Part shown: positions 1 to 5,333 of the stretch, one piece after another
How the letters are laid out: each line of letters begins with the position of its first letter
Position numbering within the stretch: the first letter of the stretch is position 1
Assembly (NCBI GenBank): GCA_016840245.1
Contig: JAEOST010000217.1
Coordinates: 1-7,277, forward strand
Source: Candidatus Thorarchaeota archaeon
GTDB taxonomy: Archaea > Asgardarchaeota > Thorarchaeia > Thorarchaeales > Thorarchaeaceae
DNA: 7,277 bases
Reading direction: 5' to 3'
Translations under genes and position numbers: made by a program
Notes under the pieces: model-generated
Seen by the model: only the letters and a program-made list of their open reading frames with translations
Database searches by the model: none
Told to the model about the DNA's origin: nothing

Positions 1-795
1 CACATTTGTTGGAAGACATACAAGTGCTACATCTTCAGGAATACGGCCCACTACATCTTGATTTCCTCTATCAATTGAAAGGACAATCTCAGCACCTGCA
101 TCGACTCCTGCCTCTATTTCCTTGGGATTGAGAGTATCAATACTCACAGGTAGACCTAGTTTTCGAACTTCAGCTACCACTTCAGCCATTCTTTCAGGGT
201 CTGGCTTCTCGATATTTGTACCCAAATCTAGGATGTCAGCATGTCTTGCAAGTCTACGGGCTTTAGATATTGATACATCAATGGACCGTGTTGTGACATC
301 AACAATCTCTGCCATAACTCTGGGTGGGAACTCCATTCCTATGGTAAGGCCTGAACGAAGCTTGAAGTTTCGAATCTTATAGCTGGCTTCATGCTCTATT
401 CTCTGAATCTGTTCTTTCAATTGTTCAGTCAGTTTGTCTTGGATGATTTTATCGGCTGGTTCAATTGGTGATAGTTTCTCGACTACCTCCTCAATTTCAC
501 GTAGCAGCAAGGCTAAGCCTGATACATTCTTCGTTCCTTTTAGAACACGTGTTCCAAGTTTCTCACTTGCCTCGGAAAAATCACCCTGAGTCATACCTGA
601 TACCAAGATGAGATCTGGATTGTACTTAGATACTAAATCAGGACCATGTCTAAGTACTATCTTCATTGTTGTGAATGCTGCAACTGAGATCGGAAGGGTC
701 TCTACACAGACATTGGGAAACTCATCTGCAACTCTGGACACATCATCATAGGCCATTCGACCAGTTAGAAGCAATATCTTGTCACTCTCAGACAA
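1..795 (-). CDS. Dihydropteroate synthase-like protein, N-terminal 265 codons (C-terminus off window)
   Basis: The reverse strand is open from a TTG at 795 down to base 1. The product starts MSESDKILLLTGRMAYDD, as archaeal dihydropteroate-synthase-like proteins do (the family I know as TIGR00284). Residues about 6-100 form an N-terminal alpha/beta domain (KILLLTG; DLILVSGMTQGDF at 61-73). Residues about 100-140 are a charged helical linker. From about 150 a pterin-binding TIM-barrel half follows, with HADILDLGTNIEKP at 185-198, LPVSIDT at 215-221 and EAGVDAGAEIVLSID at 228-242. These resemble the GADIIDIG, SIDT and GA-I-ND segments of true dihydropteroate synthase. A role in pterin (methanopterin or folate) synthesis is inferred by similarity; members of this branch have not all been shown to have the activity. 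The TTG start is chosen because a GGGAGCGG Shine-Dalgarno site lies 7 bases upstream, no ATG occurs between the in-frame TGA and this point, and the family begins right at this strand. The gene is divergent from the methyltransferase. Confidence 0.85.
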   Translation of the reverse strand, partial: MSESDKILLLTGRMAYDDVSRVADEFPNVCVETLPISVAAFTTMKIVLRHGPDLVSKYNPDLILVSGMTQGDFSEASEKLGTRVLKGTKNVSGLALLLREIEEVVEKLSPIEPADKIIQDKLTEQLKEQIQRIEHEASYKIRNFKLRSGLTIGMEFPPRVMAEIVDVTTRSIDVSISKARRLARHADILDLGTNIEKPDPERMAEVVAEVRKLGLPVSIDTLNPKEIEAGVDAGAEIVLSIDRGNQDVVGRIPEDVALVCLPTNV

Positions 796-802
796 ACCAG
801 GT

Positions 803-810
803 CCGCTCCC
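803..810 (-). promoter_or_regulatory. Shine-Dalgarno site deciding the TTG start at 795
   Basis: On the minus strand GGGAGCGG sits 7 bases before the TTG at 795. It supports TTG as the start of the dihydropteroate-synthase-like gene, in the absence of any upstream in-frame ATG. Confidence 0.5.
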
Positions 811-858
811 AATATTACACGTGAATATCCCTTTGATGAATTCTTGGGTGCTAATACT

Positions 859-884
859 GAATCAGTGATTCTTATGTAGTACAT
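859..884. promoter_or_regulatory. Divergent promoter region with nested palindromes and a TATA box for the methyltransferase gene
   Basis: Two back-to-back odd palindromes occur here: GAATCA-G-TGATTC at 859-871 and ATGTA-G-TACAT at 874-884. A further overlapping one, ACTGA-A-TCAGT, lies at 856-866. A TATA-like TTATGTA at 872-878 lies between and inside them. The 12-mer GATTCTTATGTA (867-878) nearly matches GATTCTTATATA (7023-7034), which precedes the last gene in the window. A protein bound here would cover the BRE/TATA of the plus-strand gene and also lie near the start of the minus-strand gene. The palindromes are seen directly; their role as operators is inferred. Confidence 0.5.
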
Positions 885-894
885 TAACGAGCCA

Positions 895-1506
895 ATGTCG
901 GTTGAAAAAATGAGTGAAAATGAATCAGAAGACACGTACAAACACGTCCACTTCATTGATCCTCAAGAAGTAACACTTGAGAAGATTGATAGTAGTGGAT
1001 ATCTCCTTGATATCGGAGGCGGTGGTGAGGGAGTCATAGGCCAGCTTGAGGGTACAAGAGTTGTGGCAATCGATATGCGCAAGGATGAACTTGAGGAAGC
1101 CAGCGTGGGTGAATATCTGAGAGTTGTCATGGATGCCACAGACCTTCAATTCCTTGACGCCACATTCTCTACTGTCACGGCATTCTACTCAATGATGTAT
1201 ATGAATATGGATACCAAACGTAAGGTCTTCGAAGAGGTGTATCGTGTTCTTACCCCTGGAGGAGAGTTTCTGCTCTGGGACATGAACATTCCCAAACAAT
1301 TTGATGATAGTAAGTCAGTATATGCCATCATGCTGCAGATACATCTACCAGATAGAACAATCGGAACCGGTTATGGTTGCCCGTGGGCAGATCGTAAACA
1401 GGATATTTCCGATTTCAAGGAACTTGGTACAGAACTTGGCTTTGAGGTGTTCGAGGAGTCCGTAAGCGAGCACATCTTCCAGCTGCGATTCAAAAAACCT
1501 GCTTGA
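895..1506 (+). CDS. Class I SAM-dependent methyltransferase (type 11-like)
   Basis: This 203-residue soluble protein has the Rossmann-like methyltransferase core. Motif I is YLLDIGGGGEGVIGQL (36-51), which is the glycine-rich SAM loop. The acidic end of strand 2 is VVAIDM (56-61, D60), contacting the SAM ribose. VVMDATDL (77-84, D80) is the adenine-side acidic motif. FSTVTAFYSMMYM (91-103) is the strand-4 region, and VYRVLTPGGEFLLWDM (115-130) is the post-motif signature typical of methyltransferase type 11 proteins. The substrate cannot be read from the sequence. The C-terminal part (150-203) has no motif I recognise. The start is uncertain. ATG 895 lacks a clear Shine-Dalgarno site, and if the TATA at 872-878 is real the transcript would begin near 902. 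That would favour the in-frame ATG at 910 (198 residues, MSENESEDT). It is not in an operon with the PadR gene, which has its own promoter 50-70 bases downstream. Confidence 0.85.
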   Translation: MSVEKMSENESEDTYKHVHFIDPQEVTLEKIDSSGYLLDIGGGGEGVIGQLEGTRVVAIDMRKDELEEASVGEYLRVVMDATDLQFLDATFSTVTAFYSMMYMNMDTKRKVFEEVYRVLTPGGEFLLWDMNIPKQFDDSKSVYAIMLQIHLPDRTIGTGYGCPWADRKQDISDFKELGTELGFEVFEESVSEHIFQLRFKKPA

Positions 1507-1509
1507 CCA

Positions 1510-1530
1510 GTTTCACTTCATTTCTTATTC
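1510..1530 (+). terminator. Possible T-rich archaeal terminator after the methyltransferase gene
   Basis: Pyrimidine-rich DNA with repeated short T runs (TTTCACTTCATTTCTTATTC) starts just past the TGA stop. Archaeal termination often needs only T-rich tracts, and no hairpin is seen. It separates this gene from the PadR promoter. The call is weak. Confidence 0.3.
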
Positions 1531-1541
1531 AATACCCAGAG

Positions 1542-1590
1542 AGGAAGCTTTATATTCAATTGATGTACAGTACTATATAACGTACAGTAC
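1542..1590 (+). promoter_or_regulatory. PadR promoter with two GTACAGTACT operator-like copies around a TATA box
   Basis: GTACAGTACT occurs at 1565-1574 and again at 1582-1591, a 17-base repeat period. Each copy contains GTAC-A-GTAC, an odd palindrome. TATATAA (1574-1580) lies between them. A second TATA candidate, CTTTATATTC (1548-1557), lies upstream behind a purine-rich BRE-like AGGAAG. The predicted transcript start is near 1604 or near 1580, depending on which TATA is used. In both cases the repeats would overlap TATA/TFB or initiation contacts. PadR proteins are commonly autorepressors that bind inverted repeats in their own promoters, so these are the likely PadR sites. That assignment is inference. 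Confidence 0.7.
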
Positions 1591-1626
1591 TTGGTTATGC
1601 CTGTTACACGGCGATGCCAAGTAGTT

Positions 1627-1631
1627 GGTGA
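1627..1631 (+). promoter_or_regulatory. Shine-Dalgarno GGTGA for the PadR gene
   Basis: GGTGA lies 6 bases before TTG 1638, fits the 3' end of archaeal 16S rRNA, and decides the TTG start over later codons. Confidence 0.6.
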
Positions 1632-1637
1632 GATAAG

Positions 1638-2012
1638 TTGAGCTTACAATCAAAGAAAGCAAATGAAGAATTCGAGCGTTGGTCCAAGGAGGTAAAGAGA
1701 GGCGCTGCATCTCTTGCGATATTGGCCGTGCTTGAAGATGAGAGTAGCTACGGTTACGAGATTGTCAAGAAACTCGAGGACAAGGGAGCAAGCTTTCTTG
1801 CCTTTGAGCAGGGTACAGTCTATCCACTTCTTCGCAGATTAGAGGAGAAGCGTGGACTCTTACAGGCAACCTGGAATTATGATGACCCTACAAAGCCAAG
1901 AAAGTACTACTCTATCACTTCAGAGGGACAAGAAGTCTTCAAGCTTATGAAAGAAAAATGGACCGAACTCTCCCGGGAAATGGAGAGAATACTAGAGGGT
2001 GATGCGCTATGA
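1638..2012 (+). CDS. PadR-family winged-helix transcriptional regulator
   Basis: This 124-residue protein is of typical length for a small PadR repressor. The winged-helix core runs from about 21 to 95. It contains RGAASLAILAVLEDESSYGYEI (21-42), the PadR helix 1-2 signature with the usual L-A-L and YGYEI. GTVYPLLRRLEEKRGLL (59-75) is the recognition helix and start of the wing. RKYYSITSEG (88-97) is the PadR wing signature. A C-terminal helix (about 99-119) would be used for dimerisation. An additional charged N-terminal segment (1-20) precedes the core. PadR proteins act as dimeric repressors, often responding to small ligands or membrane stress. The start is TTG behind GGTGA. The stop overlaps the start of the membrane-protein gene as ATGA, so the two are co-transcribed and probably translationally coupled. 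The twin GTACAGTACT sites in its promoter suggest autoregulation of the pair. Confidence 0.93.
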   Translation: MSLQSKKANEEFERWSKEVKRGAASLAILAVLEDESSYGYEIVKKLEDKGASFLAFEQGTVYPLLRRLEEKRGLLQATWNYDDPTKPRKYYSITSEGQEVFKLMKEKWTELSREMERILEGDAL

Positions 2013-3121
2013 CAAGTGATCCCGAGAAACTAATTGAACAATATTTGGAGAGAGTGAGAGTCTATCTACCACTGGATAGTGAAGACACTCTAATGGAAAT
2101 CAGAACACATCTACTGGACTCAGCCGAGGAGATTGGGCAGGGTGCAGTGACTGCAGGATCGGTCACAATGGCTATTGAGCGTCTTGGTGACCCCAAACGA
2201 GTTGCCAATGAGTACGCAGGTACTGGCGAGACGAAGGGACCCGTCCCTGCAGAGTACGTACAACCAGTGATGCGGGTTCTCTTGACAATTCTTGCACTCA
2301 GTATTGCAGTCATCGTTGGAGTCAACGTAATTGGAGCTGCATTTGGTGATGCCTTTGTAATTCCAACCTTCCCATTCAACATACCCGCAATGATAGCATT
2401 GAATGTCCTAATCATTGTTGGAATTGTTGTAATCGTTTCACTAGTTGTAGATCGCGATAAGGCAGTGACTGAGAAGACCACACTTGAGGTAGTCTTAGGT
2501 GCAGGAGGCGAGGGTTTCAAACCAAAGGGTCGCTGGGAGGCTGCTGGTGAGGTTATCTTTGGAATGATCGGGGCATATGTGATAATCATTCCCGCCATCC
2601 AGTTCGCATTGAAACCTGGTCTTGTCCCCCTCATGAACATAGCTGCACTTCTATTGATGCTTGGTGCAATCAAGGGTGCACTCTACTTCAGAGCTGGTGA
2701 GAACAATGTGAACCTCCTACTTGAGGTTCTCATAAGTGTAGGTTTGGTCATACTTGGGATACTCTTCACAGGTTTCCTCTATCCAATGGACTACATCTAC
2801 GCCTTCAATGATGGTGCTTGGCACACCTACTCTGTACAACAATTAATTGGATTAGTATCCATTGAAGAATTCGATATAACAATCGTCTTCGCAGTCGGTT
2901 GGAGTATCTTCATCTTCATCCTGATAGTGGTCAACGTCTGGAAAGTGTTGGTTTCAACAGCTAAGATTTCCATGTATCTTAAAGATGGTAAAGGATGGTG
3001 GTGGCAAGGGATGTGGGGTACTCCAAAGTACCGAAAACTCAGACGTCGTTTCTGGCAGAGAGAAGCACCATCACCAACCCCCTCTGATCAGAGGACGTAT
3101 CAAGACGGTTACCAAGAATAA
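2009..3121 (+). CDS. HAAS/DUF1700-like multi-pass membrane protein, partner of PadR
   Basis: This is a 370-residue protein. Residues 4-72 form a soluble helical domain (IEQYLERVRVYLPL at 9-22, MEIRTHLLDSAEE at 29-41, MAIERLGDPKRVANEYAG at 54-71). It has the E-I-x-x-H-L and LGDP-x-x-A-x-E pattern of the HAAS/DUF1700 domain, which is characteristically encoded beside PadR regulators. Six hydrophobic helices follow at roughly 87-112, 124-147, 180-200, 205-227, 235-258 and 289-312. A cytoplasmic-looking tail (320-350) is tryptophan-rich and basic (GKGWWWQGMWG, then KYRKLRRRFW). There is no transporter ATPase or catalytic motif. A role in membrane sensing, or in holding the PadR protein at the membrane or controlling its activity, is inferred from the gene pairing and has not been shown. 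The ATG at 2009 overlaps the PadR stop by four bases (ATGA). A hairpin plus T-tract follows the stop. Confidence 0.8.
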   Translation: MTSDPEKLIEQYLERVRVYLPLDSEDTLMEIRTHLLDSAEEIGQGAVTAGSVTMAIERLGDPKRVANEYAGTGETKGPVPAEYVQPVMRVLLTILALSIAVIVGVNVIGAAFGDAFVIPTFPFNIPAMIALNVLIIVGIVVIVSLVVDRDKAVTEKTTLEVVLGAGGEGFKPKGRWEAAGEVIFGMIGAYVIIIPAIQFALKPGLVPLMNIAALLLMLGAIKGALYFRAGENNVNLLLEVLISVGLVILGILFTGFLYPMDYIYAFNDGAWHTYSVQQLIGLVSIEEFDITIVFAVGWSIFIFILIVVNVWKVLVSTAKISMYLKDGKGWWWQGMWGTPKYRKLRRRFWQREAPSPTPSDQRTYQDGYQE

Positions 3122-3140
3122 TTAGACAAGTGTCACACAA

Positions 3141-3181
3141 ATGGATGGGGCACACAAACCTCATCCGTGCTTTTCTTTTTT
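3141..3181 (+). terminator. Hairpin plus T-tract terminator after the PadR/membrane-protein operon
   Basis: GGATGGGG (3143-3150) pairs with CCTCATCC (3159-3166) around an 8-base loop; one position is a G-U wobble. The stem can extend by U-G and A-U pairs to 3141/3168. After four bases comes TTTTCTTTTTT (3171-3181). This looks like a bacterial intrinsic terminator, whereas many archaeal terminators are T-tracts alone. It lies between convergent genes. On the minus strand the wobble becomes an A-C mismatch and no T run follows, so it should act mainly on the plus strand. Confidence 0.7.
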
Positions 3182-3183
3182 GA

Positions 3184-4707
3184 TCAATTATGGACTGTAA
3201 ATGAAAATTCGCAAGCATTTTCTTCAGTTGCATCATCGCGTAAGCAATCAATTTGTCCGTTATATCGACTCATTAGCAGTTTGATTGTAAATAGGTCAAG
3301 ATCCAACATTATGTTTCCAACAAGTGCTTCACTCTTGAGAAATTGATGTGTGTCTTGAGGCATTGGTTTCCCACGGGTCTTAATGGATACAGTGTAGATA
3401 TCTTCGTTTTGCTTTACAGATATTGACAAAATGGGAACGTCATCAAGCCGATTTTTCATAAGGAGGAAGATTGCACTCTGAAACGCAAGGTCGAGAAGAT
3501 CATCGCCCAGCACTATGAGTGATTCTTGTTGTGTGTACTCAACAGAAAACACATCTTCACCTAGAAGTCTGATTGCTGATTTGATTGCTTTTCTAATAGC
3601 ATCTGAGATGTCGACGGGCCTTAAAGATTGATGAAAACTATCTTTTATTTGAGTGAGCTGTAGAACCTGATGATTGACCAAGGTTGCTTCTCTACTTATG
3701 TCACGAGCAACTACACGAGTCTTTCGGTCATCCTCGCCATGTTGGGCTGCAGATTCCAAGATATCAAGATAGGTCACAACACCTTGTAAGATGTTTCCCA
3801 TCTTGTGAGTCCACATATTCAGGTAGAACTCACTCTCCTGCTTGGAAATCTCCAACTCTGTAGTACGTTGTTCCACCAGACTCTCCAAGGCTTTATGGGG
3901 CTGTAGAATCGAAGTGATAAACTGAATAGCTGCTACCAAGAGAAATCCTGCTATATTAGTCGCCATCCAGATTAACTCGGCAACCTGTAATGGGTCCCAG
4001 AGAACAATGACGAAGATTGTACCTGTTATCCAGAGGCCAAGTGCTAATAGCAGAGATAGGTCAAGGATGTCCCTGGTCTTCCACCACTTGTGCACGAATC
4101 GAATCAGAGCCACTATCTGTGCGATTAGATAGCCCATCGAGATGATCATTCCCAGAGGCGTCAATCCCTCAAATCCACCCTCAGGTGATGTCATGAGGAA
4201 CACGGGGTCATGGCTGAAGAAGAACCATAGACTGATGGCTGGCATTATCACTGCGCCCCATAGAAGGAGCAAGAACACGCTTGGGCGTTTAGGTTTTGCA
4301 TCACCGGTGAACGAACCAAGGAGAATAGTAGGTACGACAACAAGCACCAATGCCATTGCCAGAGTTCGATTCCTTTCTCTACTTGCAAAAACTGACCATT
4401 CAGTGGATGATGGATGAGTCACGAGAAATAGGAATGTCCAAATAACAATATTCGCACCCAACAAAACCAACATGAAACTACGAATCTCTCTATATTGGGC
4501 AAAAGAAACCACCGAATAGGTCGATATCCATCCTGCTGATATTGCTAAGAGAAACGAGAGTATAATCAACCAGAAGGAGAATTCAGATCGACTGAGAATG
4601 TTCCATGCGAATCCAGTTATAGATGTAGAGATGAAAAGATACAATGCTATGATAAACAAACTGACCTCTAACCAGTTTACCCAGCTATAGTCAGAATGCT
4701 CTCCCAT
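3184..4707 (-). CDS. Eight-helix histidine-kinase-like membrane sensor with degenerate ATP-binding domain
   Basis: Numbered from the ATG at 4707 this is 507 residues. Eight hydrophobic helices (about 11-33, 44-64, 76-96, 115-134, 142-165, 183-205, 215-236, 242-268) resemble the N-terminal membrane sensor of archaeal histidine kinases. A charged helical linker follows (about 271-297), then the dimerisation helix LNMWTHKMGNILQGVVTYLD (296-315). This matches the H-D-x-x-N-x-x-Q pattern of archaeal kinases but has Lys instead of Asp/Glu after His301. The last 130 residues align loosely with a GHKL ATPase. However, the N-box region (FQSAIFLLMKN, 409-419) lacks the conserved Asn, the G1 box DxGxG is TRGKP (444-448), and the G2 glycines are replaced (LDLDLF, 468-473). 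It is therefore probably a pseudokinase or a very divergent enzyme. A longer GTG start at 4755 (523 residues) is open. The ATG 4707 start is preferred because the BRE/TATA at 4761-4777 would start transcription near 4739 and GTGAGAGG lies 9 bases before the ATG. No response regulator is adjacent. Confidence 0.82.
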   Translation of the reverse strand: MGEHSDYSWVNWLEVSLFIIALYLFISTSITGFAWNILSRSEFSFWLIILSFLLAISAGWISTYSVVSFAQYREIRSFMLVLLGANIVIWTFLFLVTHPSSTEWSVFASRERNRTLAMALVLVVVPTILLGSFTGDAKPKRPSVFLLLLWGAVIMPAISLWFFFSHDPVFLMTSPEGGFEGLTPLGMIISMGYLIAQIVALIRFVHKWWKTRDILDLSLLLALGLWITGTIFVIVLWDPLQVAELIWMATNIAGFLLVAAIQFITSILQPHKALESLVEQRTTELEISKQESEFYLNMWTHKMGNILQGVVTYLDILESAAQHGEDDRKTRVVARDISREATLVNHQVLQLTQIKDSFHQSLRPVDISDAIRKAIKSAIRLLGEDVFSVEYTQQESLIVLGDDLLDLAFQSAIFLLMKNRLDDVPILSISVKQNEDIYTVSIKTRGKPMPQDTHQFLKSEALVGNIMLDLDLFTIKLLMSRYNGQIDCLRDDATEENACEFSFTVHN

Positions 4708-4760
4708 TCTTTGTAGCCTCTCACTGACCTGATATATCGCAGGAATGAAAGCCACTGGTA

Positions 4761-4777
4761 GACAATAAAGCTTCCTT
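4761..4777 (-). promoter_or_regulatory. BRE/TATA promoter of the sensor gene
   Basis: On the minus strand this reads AAGGAAGCTTTATTGTC. Its AGGAAGCTTTAT core (4765-4776) is identical over 12 bases to 1542-1553 in the PadR promoter. The TATA lies about 26 bases before a predicted transcript start near 4739, downstream of the GTG at 4755 and 32 bases before the ATG at 4707. It suggests the sensor can be transcribed separately from the small gene upstream. Confidence 0.5.
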
Positions 4778-4846
4778 GTTGAGCTAGTGCTACCAATTCT
4801 GATACCAAGTTGTGTGAACGCATTGATTCTTAGATATCTGCCAAAC

Positions 4847-5167
4847 TCATTCTAGAGTTCTAGGTTGCACAAGCTCCTTTACCGAAACGATAAAGAGGCT
4901 CAATTGTTTTCTCGCCTTTTCCAAATCAGAAGCATCTCCAGAACAGAGCACAGGAAGTTCGTTCTCTACAAACTCATACATCACTGGAGGGAGAGTTCTT
5001 ACATCAGTTTCAATGGTCCCCTCTTGGTACAATCTCATTGCTTTGTTGACAGCTTCTGTGAATACATTCAATGCTAGAGTCATATCTGGACATGCACCCT
5101 GAATTTCAATAATCTCAACCAGCATCTCACAGGCTTCAAGCATTTCCTGTATCGGATCTTGAGTCAT
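4847..5167 (-). CDS. Small helical protein of unknown function upstream of the sensor gene
   Basis: I do not recognise this protein. From the ATG at 5167 it has 106 residues and is acidic, soluble and apparently all-helical. There is no signal peptide or membrane segment. Three helical stretches can be seen: about 5-23 (IQEMLEACEMLVEIIEIQG), about 30-50 (TLALNVFTEAVNKAMRLYQ), and about 62-100 broken near CSGDAS. There are three cysteines with no metal-site spacing. An alternative TTG start at 5182 would add five residues (MSWET), but the TATATA at 5203-5208 predicts a transcript start near 5180, inside that TTG, so the ATG is preferred. It lies in the same direction as the sensor gene, 139 bases upstream of the sensor ATG. 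This could mean shared expression and a partner role, though the sensor also has its own promoter. The helical-bundle shape would suit a binding adaptor; this is speculation from shape only. Confidence 0.7.
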   Translation of the reverse strand: MTQDPIQEMLEACEMLVEIIEIQGACPDMTLALNVFTEAVNKAMRLYQEGTIETDVRTLPPVMYEFVENELPVLCSGDASDLEKARKQLSLFIVSVKELVQPRTLE

Positions 5168-5202
5168 AGTTTCCCATGACAATTTCCTAACATATCAGTT
5201 TG

Positions 5203-5210
5203 TATATAGC
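5203..5210 (-). promoter_or_regulatory. TATA box of the small helical-protein gene
   Basis: GCTATATA on the minus strand lies about 25-30 bases before a predicted transcript start near 5180. That leaves a short leader of about 12 bases before ATG 5167. Confidence 0.5.
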
Positions 5211-5219
5211 ATGATTATT

Positions 5220-5234
5220 GTGACCAGATGTCAC
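5220..5234. promoter_or_regulatory. Inverted repeat GTGAC-N5-GTCAC in the divergent region
   Basis: GTGAC (5220-5224) and GTCAC (5230-5234) form a perfect inverted repeat with a five-base spacer. It begins ten bases upstream of the TATA/BRE of the minus-strand small gene and lies between it and the divergent dehydrogenase gene. One more GTGAC half-site lies at 5311-5315, just upstream of the dehydrogenase start. It is a candidate operator; the regulator is unknown. Confidence 0.45.
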
Positions 5235-5324
5235 TAGCGATGTTTCAATAGAGATTTATCACCAATCAATCGATTTTCTTGTGCCGTAATTCAGAGAGAA
5301 TGATGGTATAGTGACTGTAGAACT

Positions 5325-5329
5325 GGTGA
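5325..5329 (+). promoter_or_regulatory. Shine-Dalgarno GGTGA for the dehydrogenase TTG start
   Basis: GGTGA ends 4 bases before TTG 5334. It is the same core found before the PadR TTG, and supports this start over the in-frame GTG nine codons in. Confidence 0.45.
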
Positions 5330-5333
5330 TTGT

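Noticed and set aside
122..382. 86-codon plus-strand frame
   Set aside because: It is antisense to the well-supported dihydropteroate-synthase-like gene, and its serine/threonine-rich product reads as a shadow.
765..956. 63-codon ATG frame on the minus strand
   Set aside because: It overlaps both the methyltransferase start and the N-terminus of the dihydropteroate-synthase-like gene in another frame, and has no domain-like pattern.
2062..2673. 203-codon minus-strand frame
   Set aside because: It is antisense to the HAAS-like membrane protein, whose helices and ATGA overlap are convincing. The antisense product is low-complexity Thr/Ser/Pro/Ile, typical of the reverse of membrane-protein codons.
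3134..3158. Direct repeat CACACAAA (3134-3141 and 3151-3158)
   Set aside because: It is short and simple-sequence, and falls in and beside the terminator loop. It is probably chance.
4142..4417. 91-codon plus-strand frame inside the sensor gene
   Set aside because: It is antisense to the transmembrane region of the sensor, with no Shine-Dalgarno site or recognisable domain.
4753..4755. GTG start for the sensor gene (523 residues)
   Set aside because: It is possible but less likely. The BRE/TATA at 4761-4777 would place the transcript start downstream of it, while ATG 4707 has a suitable leader and a Shine-Dalgarno-like GTGAGAGG.
5268..5275. AATCGATT palindrome in the divergent gap
   Set aside because: An eight-base AT-rich palindrome is expected by chance, and it has no partner or clear relation to a promoter.
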